Of a stretch of DNA of 64,000 nucleotides, positions 1-11,114 are shown piece by piece; positions within the stretch are counted from its first letter, which is position 1; each line of letters opens with the position of its first letter. The stretch is from contig OX381714.1 of assembly GCA_947462335.1 (NCBI GenBank), positions 58,015,800 through 58,079,799 on the forward strand, given 5' to 3'. This DNA is from Harmothoe impar. Lineage: Eukaryota; Annelida; Polychaeta; Phyllodocida; Polynoidae. The position numbers and the translations under genes were made by a program. The notes beneath the pieces are model-generated. The model saw only the letters and a list, made by a program, of their open reading frames with translations, had not been told where the DNA came from and did no database searches.

Positions 1-1157
1 TCCGAGACTTTTATTCCCATTTCATTTGACTGTGACCTGGCCAGGTTAAGGTTACCCACTGCAGTTCATACAGTTTGAATCAGATAGAAATCATGTTGGC
101 CTAGTGTAAGACAGCCCCTGTAGTGCTGTGATGGTATATTTTTGTATTTTTTGGGACCGACCAAAGTACAGGGGAGGCCAAAAAAAGTGAGTTATATATT
201 TCAAAGTGTCAGTGACCACCCATAATGGTGACTATATAGTGCTCTCTCCATGTATATAAGCAGCTAGACATGTTTTGTACACATTCTGAAAGTTTCAGAA
301 CCATAGGACACTGCTAGGTGAAACTATGTGCAGCCCAGTGACATGTGTAAAAGCGGAGTGTGCGATCAACGAAAACGAAATCCGAGACTTTTATTCCCAT
401 TTCATTTGACTGTGACCTGGCCAGGTTAAGGTTACCCACTGCAGTTCATACAGTTTGAATCAGATAGAAATCATGTTGGCCTAGTGTAAGACAGCCCCTG
501 TAGTGCTGTGATGGTTTATTTTTGTATTTTTTGGGACCGACCAAAGTACAGGGGAGGCCAAAAAAAGTGAGTTATATATTTCAAAGTGTCAGTGACTACC
601 CATAATGGTGACTATATGGTGCTCTCTCCATGTATATAAGCAGCTAGACATGTTTTGTACACATTCTGAAAGTTTCAGAACCATAGGACACTGCTAGGTG
701 AAACTATGTGCAGCCCAGTGACATGTGTAAAAGCGGAGTGTGCGATCGACGAAAACGAAATCCGAGACTTTTATTCCCATTTCATTTGACTGTGACCTGG
801 CCAGGTTAAGGTTACCCACTGCAGTTCATACAGTTTGAATCAGATAGAAATCATGTTGGCCTAGTGTAAGACAGCCACTGTAGTGCTGTGTTGGTATATT
901 TTTGTATTTTTTGGGACCGACCAAAGCACAGGGGAGGCCAAAAAAAGTGAGTTATATATTTCAAAGTGTCAGTGACTACCCATAATGGTGACTATATGGT
1001 GCTCTCTCCATGTATATAAGCAGCTAGACATGTTTTGTACACATTCTGAAAGTTTCAGAACCATAGGACACTGCTAGGTGAAACTATGTGCAGCCCAGTG
1101 ACATGTGTAAAAGCGGAGTGTGCGATCGACGAAAACGAAATCCGAGACTTTTATTCT
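1..1157. repeat. 380-bp tandem satellite, three copies plus a stub
   Basis: Three nearly identical 380-bp units start at 1, 381 and 761, followed by a 17-bp start of a fourth at 1141. Units differ at only a handful of positions, for example gatcaac/gatcgac at the unit end and agtgaccacc/agtgactacc. The window starts inside the array, so its full length is unknown. No open frame or RNA gene is evident. The high similarity suggests recent amplification or homogenisation. Confidence 0.97.
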
Positions 1158-1783
1158 CAGATTGTATGGGGCCTATCTAGTAGGTTATAGTGTAATAGTT
1201 GAGATTATTCCTAGTGCTATATTTAGGGAACATGCTGAAGCTTGTATACAGTGAGTTTTATCACTGTAGGCTCAATTTACAGTGTACAATGGTAAAGTTA
1301 AGGTAATATAACTATTTTGAGCAATTTTTTCATATTTTCCAAGATTTCAAACAATTGTCATTTCAAGAGTTTTTATCTCTGACTCTATATATTTGGCAAC
1401 ATTAAAGATACATATACCATCTACTTGTAACTGAAACTAGGGAGTCATCAGACACTTTTTAGGCTATGTCAGTCTCATTTGTATTATAAATATTGTGGAT
1501 TTCGTTTTTAAAACCTGTACTACGGTCTGATAGCTCTAAAAACGGAACCGCGCGACATAACCCAGTATAATGAGGTTCCACAGAAGCCCAAGATATGGTT
1601 CTAAATGGGTAATAAAACTGTTTTAACCGAATTTGATTTTGTTGATTTGTCCCCCTGGACCCCCAATTCTGCGTTTCGTCGTGACCTGACCCATATATAT
1701 CCTTGAGCCTCTTTTCTGTCCTGCACTTGGCAATCAAGCTCTAATGATACTACCTGTCTTAGTTTCTGACAGTTCTCTATAGT
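1158..1783. other. gene-free AT-rich sequence
   Basis: I see no conserved open frame, splice-bounded exon or clear repeat boundary here. The 92-codon frame on the minus strand at 1459-1737 starts at TTG and has no recognisable domain, so I do not call it. Confidence 0.6.
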
Positions 1784-1999
1784 TTAATATTCCTTGATAA
1801 TACCACATATTTTTTGTTCAAACACATTTCTTTCATTACATAGTTCAGTCAGTTCACATTCAAATAGGACATGCTGTACAGTTTGTGTTTTCTTACAATC
1901 TGTCTCAATGGGCTTTATACCCCTGTAACTTCTACTCATGCTATCTAAAGTACAGTTTGCATCTAATCTAAGCTTAGTTAAAATACTTCGATTGTTCAA
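1784..1999 (-). pseudogene. LINE reverse-transcriptase 3' fragment (C-terminal zinc-binding-like tail)
   Basis: The minus-strand frame of 71 codons has the look of the extreme C-terminus of non-LTR retrotransposon ORF2 proteins. A KLRLDANCTLD segment is followed by a Cys/His stretch around TVQHVLFEC, the usual place of the post-RT zinc-binding motif. No RT or endonuclease core is nearby, so this is a 5'-truncated relic. The assignment rests on motif resemblance only. Confidence 0.6.
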
Positions 2000-2681
2000 T
2001 ATGATTACAGCCTAGATTAGGGTGACCAATATAGCATCTTTGTGGCAAAGTTCGAATGTGAAGCCATATAGGTTTTGTGGGCTTAAGGCAAATTAAATAT
2101 GGAAGGCCACACGCGGTATGTTAGACCATTACATGGGTTTTCAAAACTAAAGGCAAGTCAATATCAGATGCCAGATTGTTATGCTTGTCGGTGTTAAAAA
2201 TGACGTTTCATACATACACATATATATATAGACATTGAACTCTCAGTGAGCCAGTGTGCCAGTAGAGCCCCCTGGTGTCAAGAAGTGACATTACATAGAA
2301 CAGTAGAGCCTCCTGGTGTTGTGTAGTGATATCACAACAGTTCCAATAGTGCAGTTTCCCAAAAGTACAGGTGCTGACTCAGCACAATAAAGTAGTCCTC
2401 ACATACTGCTAGACCTCAGACAAGGCAACATCTCTTGTGTTCAGTCTTCACTTCTTAGTCATAGCCATTCTATAGTCGGGATAGATTCTCGCAGTAGCAT
2501 GGACAAGATAATCTTTTCAATCTTGAAAATGATAATCTTAAAATTGATGATATCAAATCTATAATATTAATAACATTTAAGATTATAACACTCACCAAAT
2601 ATAGATGGCCCCACCATATATATGCAGCCTTACTCTGGCTCTCAACATTTAATGTTTACATGTACATCCTCTGCAATGTTG
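2000..2681. other. gene-free; short dispersed repeat motif
   Basis: No gene seen. A short phrase around gtgggcttaaggcaaatt (about 2078-2095) recurs in diverged form near 3128-3150 and 3187-3205 with gggctgaaggcaaattgat, suggesting fragments of an old dispersed repeat. Confidence 0.5.
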
Positions 2682-2682
2682 A

Positions 2683-2861
2683 CCTACCGTATTCGACGTA
2701 ATAAGCACCCCCACCCTCACAAGTGCCCCTCCCCATTTTGGAGCATATTGAGACTAAAACAAAGGTTCAAATTTCCCGATTTTGGAGACAACCAAACTCT
2801 CAAGTACTTAAAACTCCATGGAAATAATTTTATAACTATATTATATCAAATACGGTATGTA
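2683..2861. mobile_element. MITE with CCGTATTC termini
   Basis: The segment begins TACCGTATTCGACG and ends CAAATACGGTA, giving inverted ends flanked by TA. A second copy lies at 27535-27719 with better-preserved ends and a similar interior (a gggg-poor middle with aactctcaa and ataattttttaa-like phrases). The family is short, AT-rich and non-coding. Boundaries are approximate at this copy. Confidence 0.6.
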
Positions 2862-4009
2862 GGATAGCCTTGATCGTTGACTAACATATATGGAGGGGCT
2901 CTGCCCCCCAACCCCAATTTTATTTCTTTTTTTCCCTTCTCTAGTATGGTGAATATTGTGGGCCAGAGTTTGTGGCGCCATCAATATTTGGTGAGCATTA
3001 TTAAGACCTGTAATTGCCTTAAATAAATTTTGAAATGGAGAAGGTAACATTTTCAAGATTTGCCAGTCTAGGATAGGAAGCAAGTACATATGGAAAGCTA
3101 AATTGATATGTTACACCATTATATGGTTTTATGGGCTGAAGGCAAATTGATATGTGAGGCCAGATTGGTATGTGAGACATATGTTTTGTGGGCTGAAGGC
3201 AAATTGATTATTTATTTTTCATATAAGCCAAATTTTTCTCTTCCAAATCACATTTGGCTTATAGGCAGGGTTACTTGCTGAAAAATTTGTTGGAAAAATA
3301 GGAATTTTTTATTCTCAACCCGTGCATATGACCCAGGGAGGGGCCCCTGAGTCATTGATGAAGATGAATATATCTGGGCATATTTGGTATCACATTGAGG
3401 CTTACAGTGAAATCATGAAACTCAGAACTGTTTCAGATCCTTTAACTATTATCGCTATTGGTTTGAACAATGAACCCCAATTTAGCCGCACCCTTGAATA
3501 ACCCATGCCAGTATTCCAGTTTGTTCACGTTTATACGACGTAGAAGGTAAAAAGTAAACACCAAGGAGCACTTGTTTTCAGAGGCGTGACAGGCAGTTTC
3601 AAAATAGTGGGGACGAGAGTCTTTGGTCATTTTTGACCTTTTTCAGCTTGACCTTTTAGGTTTGACCGTCTTTAAGGTTCGTCAAAAGTGGGGGGGGGGG
3701 GGTGGGGGGCATGTCCCCCCAGTTGCCACGCCCCTGGTTTTAGACTGAATATTTGTGGAATTCACTTGTTCAATGTGAGCCATATTTCACAAGGCCGCAG
3801 GACTATAGGAACTCTTTTGTGACAGAAGGGGTGAAAACAGTACTACTTTTCTGCTCTCTTATCTCCATCACACAGAGCCTCTGTAATTCATAGAAACTGT
3901 TCCCCATCAATTGCTCCATATTTCTGAAAAAAAAAAGGTATTTTATATATTTTATTGAAAGGATTGCATGGGTGAGATTTCAGGGTGACCGGCTACCTTT
4001 TAGCAGGGA
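2862..4009. other. gene-free intergenic sequence
   Basis: No gene seen. It contains a poly-G tract at about 3691-3717 and scattered copies of the ggctgaaggcaaattgat phrase. Small open frames here lack codon conservation signs or domains. Confidence 0.5.
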
Positions 4010-4069
4010 TGGATATAGTACCTGTAAATAGGGGGTCTGGATGAAGGGTCCCAATTTTCCCTGTCAATT

Positions 4070-4210
4070 TTATGAAATGGTCATGTCACCTTGTCACTTT
4101 TAAGAAAAGGCTATGTCCCATGTCACTATCTCTTATATTCCTCATGTCACATGTCACTAAGCCAAAATAGGCCCATGTCGCCATGTCGAATTTAGTGGTC
4201 TACACCCATT
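4070..4210. repeat. dispersed 'catgtcac/gacatg' repeat, left copy
   Basis: A low-complexity family built of catgtcac and catgtcgcc phrases. Its reverse complement recurs at about 5635-5770 (attcgacatggcgacatgg) and again at 50195-50350. The 4070-4210 and 5635-5770 copies are in opposite orientation, so 4070-5770 may be one old inverted-repeat element. No coding signal. Confidence 0.6.
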
Positions 4211-4264
4211 AGATAGATAATGAAAAAAATCGAGTGTGTGATCCTAATCACAAAAGACTCAGGG

Positions 4265-4450
4265 TGGTTGCCTGTAGTGTGCATGAGAAGTGTGTGGGCA
4301 TAGTGTGCATGTGGTATGTGCATGTTTAGTGTACAGGTGAAGTGTGCATGCATAGTGTGCATGTGTAGTGTACATGTGTAGTGTGCATGTGTAGTGTACA
4401 GGTGTAGGATGCATGTGTAGTGTGCATTGTGTAGTGTGCATGCATACCCC
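4265..4450. repeat. minisatellite, tagtgtgcatgtg-type units
   Basis: About a dozen imperfect 12-14-bp units of the form tagtgtgcatgtg or tagtgtacaggtg. The open frame on the minus strand over this stretch is a product of the tandem repeat, not a gene. Confidence 0.85.
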
Positions 4451-5169
4451 TACCCCTGCCCTTACCCCTGTACACCACCACACACAGACCCTACTATACA
4501 CAAGCTTTGTACACATATCTGTTCCTAAGCCATTCTGGTCTGATGAAAAACGTCTCACTCAGCTAAAATCTGTGGTAAAGGTGTGGCAGAAGCTGTGGTG
4601 ATAGCTGTGGCAGATGCTGTAGCTAAAGCTGTGGCAGAATGTTTGTTTTACATTTCCCCTTTGCCATGGATACCCGGTCTCACTCACACACTTCTCTTGT
4701 ATCCTGGCTGCACCGTTTCGGATAGCATACCCGAATTGTGCGTCACAAGTATAACATATCAGGAGCTGACAACACACTACCTCCATGCCTGCACCCCACA
4801 ACCTATAGGTTGCATGACGCAGGTGCCCTGAGAAAGTCACACCGAGTGAGGCTAGCAGCGCAAAAAAAGGGTATACTCAGAAAAAATGTGTGCATTGACT
4901 TTTTTTGGGGGGGGGGGGTACTTGAGCCCTTATTCACATTTTTATATTAGCCTAAGCACCCTATATGCTTATTAAGGTCTTAACAGGTGGCAAAAAAGAA
5001 ATTTGATATGGTGACATGAATTTTTTATTTTTAATCAACAGGGGGCATGAGGACCCCCTCCCATCAAGTGCCCCCCTCCCCAAATGACATGTTCAATATA
5101 CAAAATTACCATGCATTAACCATTCCCAAAGTAACCCCCAGTCAATTACCCTAAGGTTAGAGCTGTCAG

Positions 5170-5640
5170 AATGTCTGAAAAAAAACACGTCTCACCCCTG
5201 TAGTGTCACTGCAGATAACCCTCTCCCATAGAGATAGCACTGAGCCTATTCAATCTGCCACCCTGAGTCAACAAGGCCAGCAAGAGTGGGCGCTAATAAA
5301 ATGGGGATAGGACCTAGTCTCAGATGCCCAAAATCCACGGCGACAAGAACCTGCGTTAAAACGGTATCGCCCGTTTGCCGCCACTATTTCGCCGCTATTT
5401 CGCCCTGCCACGCCAATTTCGCACCTCTAACGCCGTGGACTTTGGCGGCACAGCCGCGAAAAAGGTGCGGCAGGACCGTGAAACCATTTTAACGCATGGC
5501 CTGCCGCCGTGGACTTTGGGCTTTAGAGCAAACTGCAGCAAATCATGCAAGTGCATACTTCCCCTACGAACATTCCCAGTAGCGCAAGCGAGTGGATGGA
5601 TTTGCTGCAGTTTGCTCTGGAGACTAGGGGTAGACCCCTA
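5170..5640. other. GC-richer stretch with diverged inverted segments, no gene called
   Basis: The phrase ccgtggactttgg occurs at about 5432 and 5508, with gcgttaaaacgg-like text flanking it. Two short plus-strand frames overlap here but carry no domain. I read this as non-autonomous repeat DNA. Confidence 0.4.
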
Positions 5641-5779
5641 AATTCGACATGGCGACATGGCCTTTTCTTAAAATCAACATGTGACATGGAGCCTAGTGGC
5701 ATGTGACAGAAGGCTTAAAAATGATATGGACATGTCTTAAAATCGACATGGGACATGAGGGTTATTAAGAGGGATGCAC

Positions 5780-6280
5780 CAGTCCAAGATGGCCCAAGAT
5801 AGTATTTGTTACGGCTTTTGGGCCCAAAAATAGTAAGAATTTCTTCTTGAAATCGTAACAAAAATCGTAACACTAGCATGCTCTATAAAATGTGCTTCCA
5901 TATGGGTAATTAATGACTTTACCAATTCTTTACAAATATAACTTTACTCATAACAAACTTTTGTAGGTGGTATGTGCTAGTCATTTTCAAAGTAAAGGGG
6001 GCAAAATGGGTTCTAGTCTTTCTACCCTTTTTCACTTGACTATCATTGCTGTTTTGTATACCGGTACCCACTTCTAAAAAGCCTAAAAATCATATTTTTC
6101 CAGCAGAAATCGTAATGGTCGTAATTGGGGTCAAAAATCGTAAAATTACGAAAAAATCGTAACACTGGATATCCCTGTATTAAGCAACTTAGACATTCAA
6201 CATAGGGATTTTTTTAAATCGACATGCGAAACACAACATGCAACCCCCCCCCCCCCCATATCCACTACCAGCAAAACTGA
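5780..6280. other. gene-free; 'aaatcgtaac' short repeats
   Basis: The phrase aaaatcgtaac occurs several times between about 5850 and 6165, in a sequence without coding signal. A poly-C tract lies at about 6244-6257. Confidence 0.4.
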
Positions 6281-6283
6281 CAG

Positions 6284-6755
6284 CCAGGATGCCAGGTAAA
6301 AACACTGTTAGCCCACTGGAATATCCCATGACAAATACCTGGGATCAATTATACATGATATGTTGCCTGTGAATAAGACCTCGAGAGCAACTTAGGGAGT
6401 GATCATTTATTATCAACGGGGGGGGGGGTGGTGGGTTTAGGGGGGGGCAAAAAAATTTGGACACCTTGACCGGGGGGGGGGGGCAAAAAAATTTGGACCC
6501 CTCTTAGGGGGGGGGGCAAAAAAATTTAACCTGTTTTGAGCCAAAAAGCCCATGCGTTACTATGCTTTAAAGGGCCCGTGCGCGAGCCGATTTTCGACCC
6601 TAAGGGGGGGGGCTAAAAAATTTTACCCATTGACCCTGGGGGTGTAAAAAATTTCGGAAACCCACCACGCCCCCCGTGTTGTTAAAAAATGATCACTCCC
6701 TTACGACATCATTGTATCGGGTGTCCTGTAATTATATGGCTGTCAGTAAGTAAGT
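6284..6755. repeat. dispersed repeat, copy interrupted by a poly-G MITE
   Basis: The left part (gccaggtaaa...gaataagacctcg) and right part (acatcattgtatc...ggctgtcagtaag) match, in order, one continuous stretch at about 21817-21971. Here the two halves are separated by the 306-bp MITE at 6395-6700. The copy at 21817-21971 is therefore an unoccupied relative of this site. Confidence 0.85.
6395..6700. mobile_element. poly-G MITE, TTA target duplication
   Basis: Inverted ends GGGAGTGATCATTTATTA and AAAAATGATCACTCCC are flanked by TTA on both sides (6392-6394, 6701-6703). The interior has arms of long G runs followed by caaaaaaattt, around a centre with gcgttactatgctttaaagg. A 3-bp TWA duplication is characteristic of the PIF/Harbinger superfamily, but no transposase is present. 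Sister copies lie at 18335-18657, 60280-60552 and, split by a large insertion, at 41258-41334 plus 55206-55445. Confidence 0.9.
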
Positions 6756-6759
6756 ACCC

Positions 6760-7113
6760 AATTCCAGACAGTTATCTTCAGATTTCCTCCCAATGGAATC
6801 TGTTTATGCCTATTTAAGGTAGGTCGATACCATTGGAAACGGGACCACTGCGTATGTTTCCGCGCATCTACCTTAGATACGTCAGAATGACGTCATATTT
6901 GAATGTCCTATGTTGAATGTCAAAGATTCGTGTATGAGTACATAGTTACCTATAAAACCAAGCCAACCAACATATTTGGTAGGCACTATCTCTGTTGACA
7001 GCATTTATCTGACACTCAGTTATAGATAAGGTTTTAAGGTACGAGGTCATATTCACAGATGATAACATAGATACATACTCCAAAACAAACACATTTTGTT
7101 TTTTTGTCACAAC
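6760..7113. other. gene-free sequence
   Basis: No gene, RNA or repeat boundary recognised. Confidence 0.4.
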
Positions 7114-7957
7114 TTAATTTAGACTCGACAAGAAAAGGTGGCGCGTCATTTTGTGGTGTTGAACAGCAGTCAGATCATCCCAAAGAGAGGTACCTCTAAA
7201 TAAGGGGCTCCTCCTATACAAGCCACATTTGGGTCTGCTTACCTTTAGCTTTATTTTACTAGAACTACGTAGGTTTCGTACCGGTAGAACCGTGAAACAT
7301 TCCATTGCAGATCTCTGATACATTAGGGCAAGCAGCATGCAATCTCGTCTAGTTTCAAGAGTTTCAATTTTACAAAGAATATGTAAATCATCAACACTGA
7401 TCTCTCTTACATCTCTTATGGCTCTGTCTCACGACCTTGGGCCAATGTTTTTGTCTCTGACCGGGTGCCGTCTCTGACCAGGTGCCGTCTCTGACCGGCT
7501 TGGCTTGATAAGGTCAAAATACCAACAGCAGGAGGCAAATTATATTTATAGTTATGATTATATAACAACCGCCATAACGTTTTTCCAAATCCTTATACAT
7601 GTGAGTATAATTCTTTTTAAAACACCTTTTTCTGACACCTGGTCAGAGACGGCACCTGGTCAGAGACAGCACCGGGTCAGAGACGGCACCCGGTCAGAGA
7701 CAAAAACATTGGCCCAAGGTCGTGAGACACAGCCTTATCTTTTAACAGATACGAAGGCAATCATTCTGAACAACCTGGAATTTTCTTGGAACCCACTCCG
7801 GCGCACCGTCAATCAAGAACGAACTATGTTCCATGATAGGCCTTATCATCTGCTTAGAGACCAATAAACTAGTAGCACCAAGATATACAAAGTCAGATAC
7901 CATCTTCAGAATATTATTTTGCACCAACAGTTTACAATCACTTAGGTCAGGCTTCAC
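7114..7957 (-). pseudogene. LINE ORF2 3' relic split by a MITE
   Basis: The minus-strand frame at 7742-7957 and the one at 7114-7419 resemble successive parts of the C-terminal region of a non-LTR retrotransposon ORF2, downstream of the reverse-transcriptase catalytic core. The first has an FVYLGATSL-like phrase and a VVQNDCLRIC helix typical of the post-RT thumb. The second ends in RGTSLWDDL, a common LINE tail motif. A 315-bp MITE interrupts them. Removing it leaves a continuous frame that still contains one TAA, so the relic was already dead. No endonuclease or YADD box is present. Confidence 0.7.
7420..7734. mobile_element. MITE, TTAT target duplication, CTCTGACCGG subterminal repeats
   Basis: Long inverted ends begin GGCTCTGTCTCACGACC and end GGTCGTGAGACACAGCC, and each arm then holds repeated gtctctgaccgggtgcc phrases. 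TTAT is duplicated at 7416-7419 and 7735-7738. The insertion splits a LINE relic, which confirms the boundaries. Diverged relatives of the gaccggg(t/c)gcc arrays occur at about 10387-10432 and 39525-39830. Confidence 0.9.
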
Positions 7958-8170
7958 TCTATCAGAGTGACACCACGATACCTTGGTCCTATCACAATTT
8001 ATTGTTAACCTGTTTCATTGGCACCATGAACTAATTCCATCCAGATCATTTTGTAGAAGCAGTTTAACTCGCTCCTCCGTAGTAGCCGTAGACTTTGATG
8101 ATTTGACAAGCAGTGAAAATACGGGCAAGGGTTATTTCACGGGGGTGTTGAATAAGCCTTCCTTGGTTAA

Positions 8171-8260
8171 AGGGGCATAATCACCAAGCGTAACCCACTA
8201 CTAATTCTAGTTCTGTTCTAGTCTACTATGTGGTTAAGCGTCAGTTGTGAGAATGCCCCT
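8171..8260. mobile_element. 90-bp MITE with TTAA target duplication
   Basis: The inverted ends AGGGGCATAATCAC and GTGAGAATGCCCCT are each flanked by TTAA (8167-8170, 8261-8264). TTAA duplications are typical of piggyBac and Kolobok elements. A longer 655-bp relative with similar ends lies at 33792-34446. Confidence 0.85.
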
Positions 8261-8541
8261 TTAAGTTAATGGGAGTGCCTTATTCACCATGAAATAAATA
8301 ATACAATTGGACAATTTTTCATTAATACTGCGTGTTATTATTAAATGGTTTTTGTTAAATAAGGGATCCCATAGGCTTAACACAGCAGTACCGTATCAGT
8401 CCACTTCCGGTAAATTTCCCTCGTATCAGGGTTCTTGTATCAGCAGGCTTCCGGCCTTAGCACTGGCGCATGAATATATATGTGTACCATTTTGTTGATG
8501 TTTTGATTAAAGGCCCAGCGCCCCTATACATATAGTGCTGA

Positions 8542-9802
8542 GTACACAGCCAAAAATAATTTTCTCATTTTCAGAAAATATTTCTTGTTTTAAGTAAAAT
8601 AAACTTAAAACAAGTTTGTCCGTAGGATAACAAAATTTTACTTGAAAGCATGGTTGAGTTTAATATACTTAGTAGTAAGAAAAACAAACAAGAAAGAAAT
8701 TCTTAAATCAAGTATTTTATACTGGAATCAAGATGATATTTCCTGACATATTTCTCAAAATAAGAAAATATTTCTTACGGAATGGACCTTTTTTTCTAGA
8801 AAACCCTTTTCTTAAGTAAGTTTTAATTTTTTATTTGAGTAAATAAACAAGATTGATGTTCTTGCCTGGGAAAGGGGTATGATTATTTTAATTTTAGAGA
8901 ACGGATTGATACCAGAGCATCAGAAAGAGGTTCATCAGATTAAATGCAGCTTTTTGTAGCTACAATAGAAGTTTAAGCAAACAGACCTTTATTCAAAGTC
9001 ATTTCACTTCATGTAATGGGACAGGTAATCCTTCCCTTTATCTAAATGCTGTTATCAAGCAAATGGTGTCTCTTATCATTTCTCCCTATAGTTATTATAA
9101 TTCATTCACTGGAACAAGGGTTCTTACATCAAATTAATCCCTAACAAATTTCCCCTTTTCCCACATATTTTTACCCTCTTCTGTTTCTTTGGGACTTAAT
9201 TTAAGGCAGAAATGTATACCCTGTTTGATAGGAAAGTTGTTGTATTGCATAGTGGTGGCCTCTTGTGGCACAACATGTAACTAATGTTCTTAAGTTAAGA
9301 AAATAATTCTTATTTAGTAGTCTGATCCCTATGGAACCTAACTGAACTCACATTCCACACCTATAAAATTCCCAAATAATGAAAGGAATTTGGTGAATGC
9401 ATTAATCATGGTCATAACCATCACATAATAGAGTATACTTGCATCTTTTTTGCCCTAATTGACACTTTAGACACATGGTTTCAGGTTAATTCCTAACTGA
9501 GCAGATTTTCAAGACATGGCAATCTTAAATCTAGAAATAGAACTTTCTTATTTCAGGAATATAAGATATAATCTTGTTGGGTGCACAAATGACCAATTTT
9601 AAGAAAATTGCTAAAGAAAAATGATCTTGAATACTTGTTTCTAGAAGAATACTAGAAAAATAAAAGATATTATTTTTAGCTTTCCCTTTCTGAAAACAAG
9701 ATAAATGTAAAAACTCAGAATGAGTTTATTCCTTGAATCAAGAAAAATTAATCTTGATTCTAGTATTTTCTTGGGGTAAGAAAATTATTTTTGGCTGTGT
9801 AC
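8542..9802. mobile_element. 1.26-kb AT-rich inverted-repeat element
   Basis: The ends are a near-perfect inverted pair, GTACACAGCCAAAAATAATT at the left and the complement ending GGCTGTGTAC at 9802. The interior is AT-rich, with many tcttgtttt/aagaaaat-type phrases on both strands, and no coding frame. This layout resembles the Angel/Kolobok-like non-autonomous elements known from fish. I could not fix a target duplication. Confidence 0.75.
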
Positions 9803-10604
9803 CTGTGCTGACTACACTCCGACTGTTGCTAGAGGGGTCTGCGCCTTCAAATGAGCGTGCCGACAAGGCAGTCATGGTCAGACGGACGGGAGTGGGTTGG
9901 GGGGGGGGAGCAGTGGCGCTCTTGTCACGGCTCAACAAGCCCCAGCATAGTGGTGCACCGTGCCTCGGCTAATTATATATATACCCCCCCCCCCCCCCAC
10001 CCCGTAACACAATGTCATGTTTATTGGAAACATCAACAGACACGAGGCCGTACTCAAGGTGAAATTATGTTATATCTCGATTATTTCGTGGGATAATGGT
10101 TGAATTATGTTCCTTTTTTATGAATTAGCACATTTGAATCGAACAGCCAGCACAAATTGTCTACTTATTGATGTCTTTTGAAAATAATGTTTCATGATAC
10201 AATGATTTTACATAAGAAAATTAGACAGTGAATGCATCACATTGTAGTGTACAATAATATGCGGAGGCCTGCATGTTTATACTGTATAGAAAGACCACTG
10301 CACAGGGTACCACATAACTAAATATGTTTTATACAAATTTATATAGGACATTACAAGCCAAGCATCCATGGATAACATGGCCATCTTTGACTGGGTGCTA
10401 GCTTTGACCGGGTGCCAGCTTTGACCAGCTTGATAGAAAATGGTTTATTTAGGAGAGAGGCAGATATATATGGGCTGAGAAGGTTAATGAACGTGTTGAC
10501 ATTTTAGATTAGTAGATTCTACTGCACACCTACAAAAATGGCAACCAATTGTTTACAGTGTAAAATGAGTTTTACGGTTGTCGGGACTGTAGAACATGCA
10601 ACAA
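9803..10604. other. gene-free; short relic of a gaccgggtgcc repeat
   Basis: A poly-G run (9899-9908) and a poly-C run (9985-9998) are present. At about 10387-10432 the phrase ctttgaccgggtgccagctttgacc recalls the arms of the MITE at 7420-7734. No gene seen. Confidence 0.5.
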
Positions 10605-10751
10605 CCCAGTAAACAAAAAACGTTATACAACATTTTATAACGTTATATAACGTTAAATAACGTTTCTCTAAGGCTCCTTACTATGGCATAACGTTATATG
10701 ACATTTTATAACGTTATTTTGACGTAAAATAACGTTTTTTTGTTAGCTGGG
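10605..10751. mobile_element. 147-bp MITE, CCCAGTAAACA ends and AACGTT array
   Basis: It starts CCCAGTAAACA and ends TGTTAGCTGGG. The interior is an array of the palindrome AACGTT spaced by AT-rich DNA. A sister copy lies at 21170-21315. The terminal 11 bp match those of the 13.9-kb element at 41335-55205, which makes this a candidate non-autonomous relative. Confidence 0.85.
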
Positions 10752-10753
10752 AA

Positions 10754-11114
10754 GGGACAAACGTGCCAAGTCACTAGACGCCACCTATTTTACCTGTAAT
10801 CTTAAAATTCCATTTTTCCGGTAATCTTAATGATTCCCCCCTCTTCCCTAGATGGCACCACTGTAAGTCTCAGGGTAAATGGGTTCGGTTATAGTTCTGT
10901 TACAGTTTCAAAAAAGAAAAAGAGAATAAAGAGAGAAAGAAAAGGGGGGTTTGGGGCCAGAGCCCCGATATATACAGTAATGTTACCAACTTTCTGTGCT
11001 ATCCCGTGCTATCTAGAGAATGGGCCGGGAAACTGATTAAGATTACTGGAAAAGTGGGCTTTTAAAGATTACAGGTAAAATGGGTGGCGTATAGTGACTT
11101 GGCACGTTTGTCCC
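10754..11114. mobile_element. 361-bp MITE, GGGACAAACGTGCC ends
   Basis: The left end GGGACAAACGTGCCAAGTCA and the right end, the complement of the same string, are inverted and abut conserved ggtggcg/cgccacc phrases. It starts 2 bp after the preceding MITE. Interior frames are not coding. Confidence 0.85.
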
